In this document: positions 22,261 through 33,227 of the stretch, piece after piece
Position numbering within the stretch: the first letter of the stretch is position 1
How the letters are laid out: every line of letters starts with the position of its first letter
Origin: Pictodentalium vernedei
Taxonomy: Eukaryota; Mollusca; Scaphopoda; Dentaliida; Dentaliidae
Assembly (NCBI GenBank): GCA_031216915.1
Contig: CM062290.1
Coordinates: forward strand, 165,208,453-165,272,452
DNA length: 64,000 nucleotides
Direction: 5' to 3'
Position numbers and translations under genes: made by a program
The notes under the pieces: generated by a model
Seen by the model: the letters and a program-made list of their open reading frames with translations, nothing else
What the model was told of the DNA's origin: nothing
The model's database searches: none

Positions 22261-22945
22261 TTAACCTCTTATCTGTGATGACAGCCCGAACTGACCGACA
22301 CTATTCACGAATATGACCATATAAATTTTGTTCTTTTTTCATTTTTGCTCTTAAAAACATAGCTTATGACTCCTCATTGGAACAAGCTCATTAAGTTCAT
22401 TCCATTGAGGTATAATAAGATATGTTTTAAGCAAAAAATGAAAGATTTGAGTTGTGCGAGATACAGTGAAGCCCACTTAATTGGATATCTCTTAATTTTA
22501 TATCCCTGTTAAATGAATATAATTTTCAAACACAAAACCATTTACCATACCTTCAGTACAAATTTGATCTGTTAATTGCATATGGGTTGTAGAATAAACT
22601 CCTGTTAATTGTATATAAATTTTTATAATATGTCGAAAAAATTACTGTGACACGCACCAAATTTCCCTTATTTATCAACCTTTTTGGCCTCACTACATCC
22701 AATACAGGCATTTATTCTATTATATCTTGTTTGACAGAGCTCATAGAGCTCTGTCAAACAAGATATAATAGAATAAATGCTCAGTTTACCTCCAGAAAAC
22801 AGGAAACTGACCAAATCCCTGTTAATTGTATACTCCTGTTAATTGAATAATTTTCACTGGCAAAATGGATATTCAATTAAGAGGATTCTACTGTAATGTT
22901 TTTGTGAGTATCGTTTCCTTGTTGGGTCAGATAACGGGTGATTGA
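22261..22945. mobile_element. TTAA MITE P1 split by a T-family MITE
   Basis: Left part 22261-22463 (TTAACCTCTTATCTG..., hairpin 'CCTCATTGGAACAAGCTC'). After the T element, P1-like right-end sequence continues to about 22945 ('CCTTGTTGGGTCAGATAACGGG'). Confidence 0.5.
22464..22893. mobile_element. Family T MITE, copy 2, with a perfect 35-bp-arm hairpin
   Basis: TA|CAGTGAAGCCC ... TCTACTG|TA. Positions 22708-22780 form a perfect hairpin with 35-bp arms and a 3-nt loop (tip GAGCTC-ATA-GAGCTC). Inverse orientation relative to copy 1. Confidence 0.8.
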
Positions 22946-23750
22946 AGTGCAATATATAACTTGATGTTTAGACATAGTGTCTACACACATCATTAAGGCG
23001 AGTGATTAATTTCTCCCCTAGTGAAACATTTAGGAGAGTGATGCCAAGTGAGAGCAATCACTCCTTTCCCATCAGTCCATGAAAAACCCAAGGGCCTTTG
23101 CACAATACTCTCAGAAAATATTTTATAATTTTGTCAAGAAAAACATGTAAATATGGATTTCAATCGAACAAGCTCAGAGAGCTGGATATATCTATATTAT
23201 TAATATGCTTTTATTTACATATACTATTTAAATTGTTGAAATATAATGTATTAGGATGGGAAAGGTGTGAGGGTGGGAAGCATGAAATGTACATAATTGA
23301 TGTGCTGGCTGCTCACACAAATTTCCCTAACAACCAAGGAAATCTCACAGATGGCTCACCAAAATCTCTCTGACAGTCATATTCAAAGGTTAAAGGGATT
23401 GACAATGATGCCTACGTGTTTCAAAACCTAATTATTGAATAACTGTGAGGTAGCATTTTGAATGTCATTGGAAGTGCTTGAATGATAAGAAATTGTATGG
23501 CCTTCACCCTGGAGGTTCTCTTTCTGACGTTGATTTACTTGGTGATCTCAGAACAAGTATCAATGTATGCATATTTTGGATAATTAGTACCACCCTGGCA
23601 GTGGTATCTCCTCAACTCTTGGCTGCCATTCAGGTAGGATGATGAAGATGTCCAGGGTGGGAAAAGATATCCTGGGACATCTACACTGCATTTCTGTAGA
23701 AACCGCAGGATGAGAAACAGTGCTTGTTATCCTCCTTCCCGCAAGGGAGG
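22946..23750. other. No gene supported
   Basis: No domain, TIR or tandem structure recognised. Confidence 0.4.
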
Positions 23751-23754
23751 GATA

Positions 23755-24290
23755 TAGCGAAGACCTCCACCTGTCTATCTGTCTCTTCATCCGTCCATCT
23801 GTCCAAACTTTGTTTATGGCATAACTTAACTCTAGTTAACGGATTTTAATTCTTTTTGGTGCATGTCTTTGTAGAAACAATATCCATGTCAGGTTTGATA
23901 TCCGCCAATATCACTTTAAAATTATGGGAGATATGGCTGTTTGTTATAAAAATATCCTGTAAAACTTGTTTATGGCATAACTTGAACAGTAGTTAACAGA
24001 TTTCAATTCTTTTCGGTATATCTCTTTGTAGCTTTATAGCTACAATGTGCACGTCAAGTTCGATGACCACCAATATCCGATGAAAATTATGGGAGTTATT
24101 GTCCTTTGTTTAAAAAATATTGTGTAATGCTTGTTTATGGCATAACTTTAACAATAGCAACCAGATTTCAATTCTTTTTGGTATATGTCTCTATAGCAAC
24201 AATGTCTATATCAAGTTCGATGACCACCGACATCCAGTGAAAATTATGGAAGTTATTACCCTTTGTTAAAAAAGGTAAATTTTTATGGGG
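23755..24290. repeat. Tandem array, about 160-bp core, three units
   Basis: 'TTTGTTTATGGCATAACTT' starts units near 23810, 23970 and 24131. It is preceded by 'CTGTCTATCTGTCTCTTCATC' and by the small foldback 'CCTTCCCGCAAGGGAGG'. pearl/Helentron-like layout. Confidence 0.6.
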
Positions 24291-24329
24291 CCTGATTGTG
24301 ATTGGTTTCGATTATATTTGTTTGCAGGA

Positions 24330-24950
24330 GGATTGGAATCTCTGTGCAGTGCTTTTCTTGTTTGCTATGATAAACATGTTCTATTTTACTGGTAAAATTG
24401 GACCTAGTAACCAGTGCCTGAGTTATTTATTTATTAAGGTTTAACAACACATTAACAGGCAAGGTCATATCGCTTCAGTGACAGTTTTACGGGTGGAGGA
24501 AGCCAGAGTACCTGGAGAGAACTACCAAGCAACGAGGAGCAACTGCCTGCTCCCTAACATCGTAACTTCGCACTACAGCACAGACAGGGTTAGATTGGTT
24601 GAAGACATGCGCACCATCGACGTGCAGTACACCTTAGTACACGGCATCATCGTGCCCCCACGTGGACAGTCGAGGTTAAGTGCCTTGCCCAAGGACACAA
24701 CACAGGAGTCCGAATCGATCGCTCAAACGGTCACCCATACAAGGACTAACCAGGATCAACGTTGCTTACCTTCGGTGATCTGACGAGAACCGGCTACTGC
24801 AATGCCACTGTGTCCCCAATGCTTGAGTTGTAAGTCATCTAAAATAGGCAACATGGGTATAAACAATTGCCTGGACTTGTCGTTATATCCATGTTGCAGT
24901 CTGGATTTACAATTGTGCAGAAATATGTGACTTTGACACCTGGTAATGTT
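24330..24950 (+). repeat. SINE-like X copy split by a 5S-headed SINE
   Basis: X left part about 24330-24424, right part 24830-24950 ('AACATGGGTATAAACAATTG...GTGCAGAAATATGTGAC'). The SINE between them brings a 10-bp TSD. Confidence 0.65.
24425..24819 (-). repeat. 5S-headed SINE, inverse orientation
   Basis: The tail (ATTTATTTATTAAGG) is at the low end; the 5S-like head (inverse of 'CGAAGGTAAGCAACGTTG' and 'GGTTAGTCCTTGTATGGGTG') is at 24729-24819. TSD TGCCTGAGTT / TGCTTGAGTT (24415-24424 and 24820-24829, one mismatch). The body matches the SINE at 17242. Confidence 0.85.
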
Positions 24951-25107
24951 CTGATGTTGAGATTGGCAAATCTGTCAGCTTTGTCAGGTAATGTTTCATG
25001 AGTTGAATAGCAACCGGAATGAGAATTAGAAGTGAAATATGGCTGGATAGTACTAGCTAGAACCAATGTCCAGTGCATCCCTTATTTATTCTATATATGT
25101 CATATTG

Positions 25108-25467
25108 GGAGCGCGGTGGCTCAGTAGGTAGAGGTGCAGGCAGCAAGCCGAGAGGTCCTCGGTTCGAATCCCACCTGCGGCAACCGCGTTGTGTCCTTGG
25201 GCAAGACACTTCATCTCCATTGCCCGTGTGGGGGCACGATGACGCCGTGTACTAAGGTGTACTGCACGTCGATGGTACGCATGTCTTCAACCAATCTAAC
25301 CCTGCCTGTGCTCCAGTGCAGTGCGGAGTTACGATGTTGGGGAGCTGGCAGCTGCTCGGTGGTTCTCTCCGTGTACTCCGGCTTCCTCCACCCGTAAAAC
25401 TGTCGCTGTCATGATTAGCCATTGTGCATAAATATGTGACCTTAAACATCAATAAATAAATAAGTAA
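25108..25467 (+). repeat. tRNA-headed SINE (family A), intact
   Basis: Head with box A 'TGGCTCAGTAGGTAGAGG' and box B 'GGTTCGAATCC', body 'GTTGTGTCCTTGGGCAAGAC', tail 'GATTAGCCATTGTGCATAAA' and AATAAATAAATAA. Perfect 15-bp TSD ATATATGTCATATTG (25093-25107 and 25468-25482). The best-preserved SINE in the window and likely the youngest. Confidence 0.92.
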
Positions 25468-25502
25468 ATATATGTCATATTGCATTTCTATCACAACAAG
25501 TA

Positions 25503-26172
25503 TTAACCCTTAAATAAATCATAATAGCAGTCGATACTTTCCAAAAACATATTGAATTATGTGCCCCAAATGCATAGCTTATGTGACCCCTCATTGGAAT
25601 GAATTCAATGAGTTTATTCCAGTGAAGTCTACTAAGGCCTAAAAAAAAAGTTTAAGATCTGTTTCACAGGTCCTCCCACATGGTACTTCTGGCTGCTGTA
25701 TGCTCTCTTTTTATAACCAAAGCAAACTTACAAAAATAAAAATTAAATGGTTTTTGGCTGATATTTTACCCAAGTCAATAAAATTGATAAATTTGTCCCT
25801 TGAGTACAACAAGGATTTGCAATTGCAATTGCACCCATGGGACGAAATAAACCCCCAATTGCAAAGCCTTCTTGCACTCAAGGGACGAAATACACCACCA
25901 CCCATGCCATTTTGTAGATTATGAGGCCTAAAACATAGAACAAACCAAGAACATGAACTTTCGAGGGCAAAGAAATAATAACAAAAATCAAAAATATAAA
26001 AAAACGCCCACCCACATGCAATTTTTCACAAAATGGCCTGACAAACAAAAAGATCTACTTTGTGGGCCTAAGCCATGTTTTTTAGGAAAATTGAAAAAAT
26101 AATAAAATTTAAATGGAAATTTTTGTGAATAACATTAGTTGGTTATGGCTGTTACTTTAGGTAAAGAGTTAA
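25503..26172. mobile_element. TTAA MITE P1 containing a Harbinger-like MITE
   Basis: TTAACCCTTAAATAAATC at left, TAGGTAAAGAGTTAA at right. Hairpin 'CCTCATTGGAATGAATTCAATGAG' at about 25586. The central insertion is 25636-26068. Confidence 0.65.
25636..26068. mobile_element. PIF/Harbinger-like MITE, copy 1
   Basis: Flanked by TAA on both sides (25633-25635 and 26069-26071). Imperfect TIRs of about 35 bp: GGCCT...AAGATCTGTTT...CAGGTCC versus the inverse of GGCCTGACAAACA...GATCT...GGGCC. Central foldback CCCTTGAGTACAACAAGG / CTTCTTGCACTCAAGGG. No transposase. Confidence 0.7.
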
Positions 26173-26777
26173 AAATATGATTGCTCAGATGTTCAGTGCC
26201 TATAAATGTTTGTATATCCCTTTGTGATCTACTTTGTACAGGCATCATATTCAACGATTACCATTTCATATTGTCAATACATAGACAATGAAAGTGATCA
26301 ATTTTCTGTTGTGGGTGGATAATTACTGTTTTAAATAATTGATTGTAGCATGCATTGTGTCATTGTAAGCCAGTAAAGATTTCTTTCAATGTCAAAGTGA
26401 TAAGAAGGTCAATCGAAAACTTCTGTCAACTGTCTCCAGCCATTTTATCGACTAAAGGCATTCTGATACAACAATGCTTGTAACATTGTATTGTTTGATC
26501 ACGAAGACTGTGTGTTATGGAATGGTAGAGACTAGTTAAACATGGTGGGAAATGAGACATGTTGTTGAAATGGAAAGTCACTCAAGGTTTTCTCTTGGCA
26601 TTTGTAAATGCCAGTTGAATTGGCTCAAAACTGACAGTAGATACAAATAATATTGCATTCTTGACATCAAAGATGAAATATATTACATGGGGCATAACAT
26701 TTAACCCTCTGCACACTGATGTCTAATATTGTTTTCCAGTAACAAAAGTTTCTCACAGAGCAGCTTTGGAGTTTACA
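26173..26777. other. No gene; P3-type left end at 26701
   Basis: TTAACCCTCTGCACACTGATGTC at 26701 is a P3 MITE start, truncated within about 70 bp. The rest is unassigned. Confidence 0.45.
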
Positions 26778-27172
26778 GGGTTCCCATGCTGCCTTGAATT
26801 TGACTTAAGGATCATTCAAGGCCTTGACAGCCTGGAAAATGCGTGAGGAGCCCTTGAAAAGGCCTTGAATATTCACAAAATAAAAATGCGGACGAGTCAT
26901 GTAATCATAGATATATAGTGTTATATGCCAGAGTTTGTGAAAGTGTAGTCCTAACTAGGACCCACTTGTCATTGCCACATGCTCCCACTTCCCTTTTAGG
27001 GAAGTGGGAGGATGGGGAAATGACTGGAGGTCCTAGGTAGGACTAGTGAATTCAGGACCCTGAAAATCCCTGAATTTCGCTATTGTAGGGCCTCAAAAAA
27101 TGCTGAAATATATCGAGAAAACGCCTTGAATAGCCTTGAATTTTATCAGTCCTTGCCTGCAGGAACCGTGGT
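26778..27172. mobile_element. hAT-like repeat G, uninterrupted copy
   Basis: Begins CAGGGTTCCCATGCTGCCTT, ends GCCTGCAGGAACCGTG. Central hairpin at about 26980-27012 (GCTCCCACTTCCCTT / AGGGAAGTGGGAG). Internally parallel to 15640-16380. Confidence 0.6.
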
Positions 27173-27176
27173 TTAT

Positions 27177-27420
27177 TTAACTTGTTACTTGTAACTGGCA
27201 GATCTTCCTGATGAAGACGGGAAATCTCTTGCCACTAAATTAAGTACAGCTTGAGCACTGTTAATCAAATTTTCTCCTGTAACTTATGATAACATTTTAA
27301 CCAATGATTTCTCAAGTTACATTTTCATGAATTTTTATCAAATCTTGTCATGGCCTGAGGCAGTCATGACTAGTTTGATGAAAAGTATTTTTTAAGAATA
27401 TTTAGCAGGTTAAGAGTTAA
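27177..27420. mobile_element. TTAA MITE, family P4
   Basis: TTAACTTGTTACTTGTAACTG at left, CAGGTTAAGAGTTAA at right; foldback 'GTCATGGCCTGAGGCAGTCATGAC' at about 27347. Adjacent to the end of the G repeat. Confidence 0.65.
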
Positions 27421-27727
27421 CTAATTATTCTTGTTTGACATCAGTGAGCTCTGCCAAATATCATTGGTTAAGTATTTTGTTATTCATAAACAATAAGTCC
27501 TCATTGAATAGAATGTTATTATACTCTCAGAGTTTGAGGAGCTGAGGTCATAGAGAGATTGATAGATTTTATTGCACCTGTCCTGTGGATTTGCAGTGTT
27601 TTTTGGTCAAATCATCTAAGTTTGTGGCTGTCAAGGCTTGATTATGGCAACTGAACATAAAGCCTTTACCCAACTTAATGGCCATATCCAGCCAACAATT
27701 TTAATAATAAAAGTCATGACCCTTAGA

Positions 27728-28290
27728 ACTTTTTTAGCTCACCTTGACAAAGTCAAGCTGAGCTTGTCTAATTGCTCTCCGTCTGTCGTCCTGTGTCTCA
27801 TCTGTCAACGTTTTGGTCTTCTCTTTCAAAACCACTGGGCTAATTCAAGTGAAAGTTTGCGTGAGTGATGGTCCTGAAGGGGCATTGCATTTTTGTTCAA
27901 CTCAGTATGCCCAGCCCTCATACAGAGGGGGTGGGTGAAAATGCTCCAAAATATTTTTAAAATCTTCTCATGAACGAGTAGGTATAATGTCTTGATATTT
28001 GGTATGGAGCGTCCTTTTGAGGTGTAGAAGCAAATTTGTTCAAAGTTCATGAAGCAATATTTGCCTTTGTAATGAGTGGGGCAAGATTTTTTGGCCCTGC
28101 CAAAAATTTCAATTTTCTGAACCGATGGTCCGATTTGAACTAAATTTGGTGTGTGGTATTATTGGGCTATAAGTACTTGACTCATGCAAAAAAAGATTTT
28201 CCTGTGTCCCCATGGGAACCCCAGGAGCTAAAAATAGAAATATTTTCAAACACCCATATTTCCCAAACCACATGGAACAGTGAACTCTTA
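27728..28290. repeat. pearl/Helentron-like element start with decayed cores
   Basis: Starts 'TTTTAGCTCACCTTGACAAAG' with a small foldback (AGCTCACCTTGAC / GTCAAGCTGAGCT), then CCGTCTGTCGTCCTGTG and cores with 'CAAAACCACTGGGCTAATTC'. Confidence 0.5.
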
Positions 28291-28293
28291 TTC

Positions 28294-30050
28294 GTCCCCT
28301 GCGTGAACCGTAAGGGGACTATAGGATTGCACTCCATCCATCTGTCCATCCGTCTGTCTGCCTGTCTGTCCGCCTGTCTGTCTATTTTTTATGTTACCAC
28401 CTCTCCCTCCAACATGCTTTAAGCTACACCTTTCATATTTGGTACATGGATAAATGGTTCTGAGGGGATGATGCACGCTCAAAATTTTTTTTTCAAAATC
28501 CAAGATGGCGGAATGGCGGCCATTTTTGTTGTGTTTTTTAAGCTTTTTTTATACGCCCGTTTTGGAAAACGGGTTGTATTATGGTATACCGCTGTCCGTC
28601 TGTCCGTCCAGTCACATGTCGTACGATAACTCAAGAACGCTTTGAGAGATTTTTGTGATTTTTGGGTAGGTAGTGTATATTGATGGAGGGAAGCTCCCTT
28701 TCGTTTAGTGTTGCCATTTGATTAGTCATTCCAGAGTTATGGGACTTTATTACTTAGAAAATTGTTGATTTTTTACACGTACGATAACTCGAGAACGCTT
28801 AGAGATTTTCATGAATTTTTGGTAGGTGGTTTATGTTGATGGAAGGAAGCTCCCTTTCGGTTGGTGTCGCCATTCGATTAGTCATTCCAGAGTTATGAGA
28901 CTTTATTTTTCACATGTCGAACAATAACTTGAAAATGCTTAGAGCAATTTTCATGATTTTTTGGTTGCAAGTATATGTTGATAGAAGGAATCTCCCTTTC
29001 GATTTGTGTCGCTGTCTGATTTGTCATTCAAGAGTTATGGGACTTTTTTCATCAAAATATAGGCAATTTTCCACATGGTGGACTTTGAGCAATTTTCATG
29101 ATTTTTTGGTGGCAAGTATATGTAACCTGACAAGTACACATGTATACTCGTATTGTGTGGTTCCCTCTTGTAATTAATAACGGGTGTATCATGCACTCAT
29201 GGCGCAGCTGTTTATTCTCTAATTTCATGTTACCACCCCTCCCACCAACATGGTTCAAGCTACACTTTGCATATTTGGCACATGGATAGAGGGTTGGGAG
29301 GGGATGATGCACGTTCAATATTTTTTCTTCAAAATCCAAGATGGCGGCATGGCGGCCATTTTTGTTGTGTTTTTTTAAGCTTTTTTCTCTATTTTATGTT
29401 ACCACTGCTCCCTCCAACATGGTACAAGCTACACTTTTTTATATCTGGCACATGGATAGAGGGTTGTAATGGGATGTTGCACGTTCAACATTTTTTTTTT
29501 CGAAATTCAAGATGGCGCCATGGCAACCATTTCTGTTGTGTTTTTTAAGCTTTTTTCTCTATTTTATGTTACCACTGTTCCCTCCAACATGGTTCAAGCT
29601 ACACTTTTCATATATGGTACATGGATAAAGGGGTTGTGAGGGGATTATGCACGCTCAATATTTTTTTTTCAAAATCTAACATCTGTCTGTCTGTCCGTCT
29701 GTCTGTTTTTATGTTACCACCTCTCCCTCTACCATGCTTCAAGCTACACCTTTCATATTTGGTACATGGATAAATGGTCCTGAGGGGATGATGCACAGTC
29801 AATATTTATTTTTCAAAATCCAAGATGGCAGAATGGCGGCCATTTTTGTTGTGTTTTTTAAGCTTTTTTTTATGTTACCACCCCTCCCTCCAACATGGTT
29901 CAAGCTGCGCCTTTCATATATGGTACATGGATAAAGGGTTGTGAGGGGTTTATGCATGCTCAGTATTTTTTTTTCAAAATCCAAGATGCTTATATACTCT
30001 AGTGTCTTCTGTGACAAAAACACCTTATGTCACAAAAGCGCCGAAGGGGA
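28294..30050. repeat. Compound tandem array: 165-bp ATGGCGGCC core, with a second array inside
   Basis: The outer core ('ATGTTACCACCTCTCCCTCC' ... 'AAGATGGCGGAATGGCGGCC') recurs near 28388, 29220, 29390, 29565, 29708 and 29868. A different element, 28554-29060, starts 'ATACGCCCGTTTTGGAAAAC', has 'CTGTCCGTCTGTCCGTCC' and three cores of about 145-160 bp ('CGATAACTCAAGAACGCTT'). It looks inserted into the first. The outer array is bracketed by 'AAGGGGACTATAGG' and 'GAAGGGGACTAATA'. Confidence 0.65.
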
Positions 30051-30299
30051 CTAATACCACCTCGGTGGTCAAACACTTGTTTGGTTTGAAGCATTCTTAG
30101 GACCAGTAGAATTGAATGGTAAAAGAAAAATTGCCGTTGGTTCTTTTTGGGTGTTCTGAGGGGGGGGGGGTGGGGTGGGAGGAGGAGGCGGCATCGAAAA
30201 AATGCTGAGTCAGCATATTTGCAAAAAAAAAAAATTTCTCCAGAACCAATGATCAGAATCTTTTGATAAATATGGGAGATAATTTTTTAAATTCTTCTT

Positions 30300-30537
30300 C
30301 AGATCCATAGGACCTGGTCATCAATGCCTGGAGTGAAAGTCCTTTAAAATGGACAGCATGGGTATAAAATATTGGCCTGACTTGACTTTATATCCATATT
30401 GCAGTTATGATTAGACATTGTGCAGAAAAATGTGACTTTAAACACCAATAAATAAATATCTTGACTTTATATCCATACTGCAGTTATGATTAGACATTGT
30501 ACAGAAAAATGTGACTTTAACACCAATAAATAAATAT
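30300..30537 (+). repeat. SINE-like X, 3' part, with a tandemly duplicated tail
   Basis: X from 'GGACCTGGTCATCAATGCCT' to the tail CACCAATAAATAAATA. The last ~53 bp ('TTGACTTTATATCCAT...AATAAATATC') are then repeated. Confidence 0.7.
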
Positions 30538-30546
30538 CAGAAATAA

Positions 30547-30937
30547 GGTCTCAAAAAGTTTAAAATCTGTTTGTCAGACCCTGCCGCATGGTCCTTTTGG
30601 TTGAAGCATGCTCTCTTTTTCTAACCAATGCAAACTTAAAAAAATAAAAATTAAATGATTTATGTCTGATATTTTAACCAAGTTAATAAAATTGATAAAT
30701 TTACCCTTGAGTGCAACAAGGCTTTGCAATGCTTTAGCACTGCAAAGCTTTCTTGTACTCAAGGGATGAAATACACCAACACCCATGCTATTCTGTAGAT
30801 TATGAGGTGTAAAACAAAAAACAAAGAACATGAACTTTTGATGGCAATGAAATAATCACAAAAATAAAAAAACGCCCGCCCACATGTGATTTTACAAAAA
30901 AATGGCCTGAGAAACAGAAGATCTACTTTGTGGGGCC
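30547..30937. mobile_element. PIF/Harbinger-like MITE, copy 2
   Basis: TAA flanks (30544-30546 and 30938-30940), TIRs as in copy 1, central foldback CCCTTGAGTGCAACAAGGCT / CTTTCTTGTACTCAAGGG, shorter loop than copy 1. Confidence 0.7.
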
Positions 30938-30995
30938 TAACACAGAAATAGTTGAAGTATACATTACATGATTTTTTGCACAAAGTACCATTATA

Positions 30996-31195
30996 GATGC
31001 ATGGGGGCAAGGTGGCGCTGCATACTACGGTGTAATGCATGTTGATTGTGCACCTGTCTTCAACCAATGCTAAACCTGCTTGTGTGGAGTTAGTACTTTG
31101 GGGAGTCTACAGTTGCACCCCATTGCTCAGTGGTTCTCTCTGGGTAACATGAGGCGACCCTGGCTGTCAAAAGTGTCATTAAACTCCAATAAGGA
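30996..31195 (+). repeat. SINE (family B tail), head truncated
   Basis: Body 'CATGGGGGCAAGGTGGCGC', 'GGAGTTAGTACTTTGGGGAG', then the B-type tail 'GGCGACCCTGGCTGTCAAAAG' and ATTAAACTCCAATAAG. Confidence 0.65.
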
Positions 31196-31439
31196 GTAAA
31201 GACCATTATTTCCAAATGAAACAAAATACTGCATTTGATAAGCTGAGAGATACAGTGTAACTTGCAATCCATAGTTGCTTTTTTTTTTACACCCTGGTTA
31301 ACCACGGTGTAAAAACAAGAATACACAATAGCAGGCTATATGGCTAAAAAAAAGTATCCATTTTTAATTATTATTCATACCTTCTGCTCGGATATGTTAG
31401 AACAAAAATAAAAATACAGGAAATTTAATATTTATGTGC

Positions 31440-31520
31440 AATAAAATATTACAGATGTGGATGGCATTGGTACTGGCTCATTGAGGCAGTTCCAATGACA
31501 TCCATATTTGTCTGTATTTT
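31440..31520. repeat. Interspersed hairpin repeat, copy 1
   Basis: 'ACAGATGTGGATGGCATTGG' pairs with 'CCAATGACATCCATATTTGT' around GGCTC-ATT-GAGGC. Related to 61505-61610. Confidence 0.6.
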
Positions 31521-32084
31521 TTAAGAAACTTACAAAGTACAATTTTTCTGTCAGTTTTTTCCAACAATTTAGGTTAAAGTTTTAAGTAAACCAAAATTCT
31601 TGAAAATAAATCTGTTATCCTTGTGTTTTCCAGCAGGGTGTATGGGAGTTTACACCGGACTGGGAACTCATACAGCCATCGGATCTGCCTCAGGGTGTAT
31701 GAGTTCCCAAACCGGTGTAAATTCCCATACACCATGGAAAACTCAAGGATTTCTAATATTATAGATGCAAAAAAATGGGCTGTAAATTATGGTCCCTGCC
31801 ATGAGAACAGTCAAAATTACTTGGCGAGTTGGCATTGTGAAGAAATTTTTCAATGCCTAAATGCCTGTAGTTGACTCTGCTCGCCTCTGATATTATACAG
31901 CAGGTGCTGTTTGGATAATAGTTAGTACGAAAGTAATATAACCCGAGCAGATATATTTCTGCAGGCCTTAAAATTTGTTCGATTTGTTAGAATAAGTTTT
32001 GATTCTTGGGAACTTCCAGTGAGAATCAATTATCAGTTTTTAAATAATTTAAAATGTGAGAGTACTGTTACACCCTTGTGAGTG
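31521..32084. other. No gene outside the hairpin
   Basis: Sequence either side of the 31618-31747 hairpin is unassigned. Confidence 0.4.
31618..31747. repeat. Long hairpin, arms about 60 bp
   Basis: 'GGGTGTATGGGAGTTTACACC...GAACTCATACA' pairs with 'GGTGTATGAGTTCCC...GGTGTAAATTCCCATACACC', flanked by TTTTCCA/TGGAAAA. Confidence 0.7.
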
Positions 32085-32337
32085 CAAGCTTGAAAATAAG
32101 CAATCTGTCATTTGCAGATTGAGGTCCCCAGAGGGTGAATTTGTTGATGTTATCCCAAACAATGAGCCAATTTATCCTCTGGGTACCTCTTTCTGTTTAG
32201 GTTTGAGACCCTGATTCAGTTTGAGGTTCACAGAGGGTAAATTTAGTGATGCTACCCTGCTGTGCAGGGTAGCATCACCAAATTCACCCTCTGTGGACCA
32301 CATTTTGCAGATGACCGTCTGCTTATTTTCTGGCTTG
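32085..32337. mobile_element. Small foldback element with 8-bp flanks
   Basis: Ends CAAGCTTGAAAATAAGC and its inverse GCTTATTTTCTGGCTTG, with longer inverted subterminal sequence (GAGGTCC...; GGACCAC). Flanks TGTGAGTG / TGAGAGTG (7 of 8 match). Internal perfect hairpin GATGCTACCCTGCTGTGCAG.../...GGTAGCATC. Related copy at 56068-56600. Confidence 0.6.
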
Positions 32338-32404
32338 TGAGAGTGCAACTAGTACGTATTCCAGAGTAAAAAAACAAACCGCATATCAATATAGTTACTA
32401 GAGT

Positions 32405-32557
32405 TTAACCATTTCTTGTCTTACATGCACAACACTTGTTCTAGCATACAGGTTTTGGTGGTCTTGCTATGGAAGTCACAGTACCTTGGCAGTGTTTTTT
32501 GTTGAAGTCTTGGCTGCCTGTAAAGGTATCCAAGACTTCACTTTGTCAAAGTGTTAA
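32405..32557. mobile_element. TTAA MITE, P2-like, short
   Basis: TTAA ends. Internal hairpin TTGAAGTCTTGGCTGCCTG / ATCCAAGACTTCA at about 32495-32545. Its stem differs from other P2 copies but pairs. Confidence 0.45.
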
Positions 32558-33227
32558 TTTGTTATGAGAGAACCAAAAATAAGTAGAATTCTCCAGACTT
32601 TGAGGATACTTTCAGAGTCTGTGACAAGAATCAAATGAACATTTTGCGAGAATCAGACTTTATTGTCATTGTTTTCCTTTCAAGAATCATTTGCGAGAAT
32701 TGATTCTGATGTTGGCGTGAATTTCAAGCCCTGTTCTGATCAAGTATATTCTGCCTGGAAAGGCAGACGACAGTTGTCTAGAAACAACTGCTATAGCTGT
32801 AAGTTTTGAGTTTCAGTGAATGTATACTTATTTCCCAGGCTTGTATGAGTTAAGTTTCTTCAGATTTACATGGGTGGCCATAGTTCTTTGTTCAATGTAA
32901 CTTGGTGCACAGTTAATTCTTATTTTGATGAATGTGAGGCGTTGACTTTGTATTCCACCCTTAGTGTATTTTTTTTAGCTCCACATGTTGAGACCTAGCT
33001 ATTATTATTTTGTATAAGCTTAAATTTCAAGTATTTATTGCAGTTTGAACACATTGAAATGTCATAGTGATATATACAATCAGATCCTTGAGCCACCAGT
33101 CTACCTGCTTCAGCTTGTTTGTAATTTTTCTACTCAACTAAAGAGATGCACCACTTTTGTGGTTTGATCTTGGCATATTAAAATGTAATATTGTACACTG
33201 TACTGTAAGATCTGTGAATCTATATGA
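32558..33227. other. No gene supported
   Basis: A short foldback at about 32748-32800; otherwise unassigned AT-rich sequence. Confidence 0.4.

Noticed and set aside
25108-25180. Functional tRNA gene
   Set aside because: Box A/B present, but no full cloverleaf or anticodon arm that I trust, and it is the head of a SINE.
28288-30023. Serial ORFs containing 'HVGGRGGN'
   Set aside because: Products of the ATGGCGGCC tandem array, one per unit.
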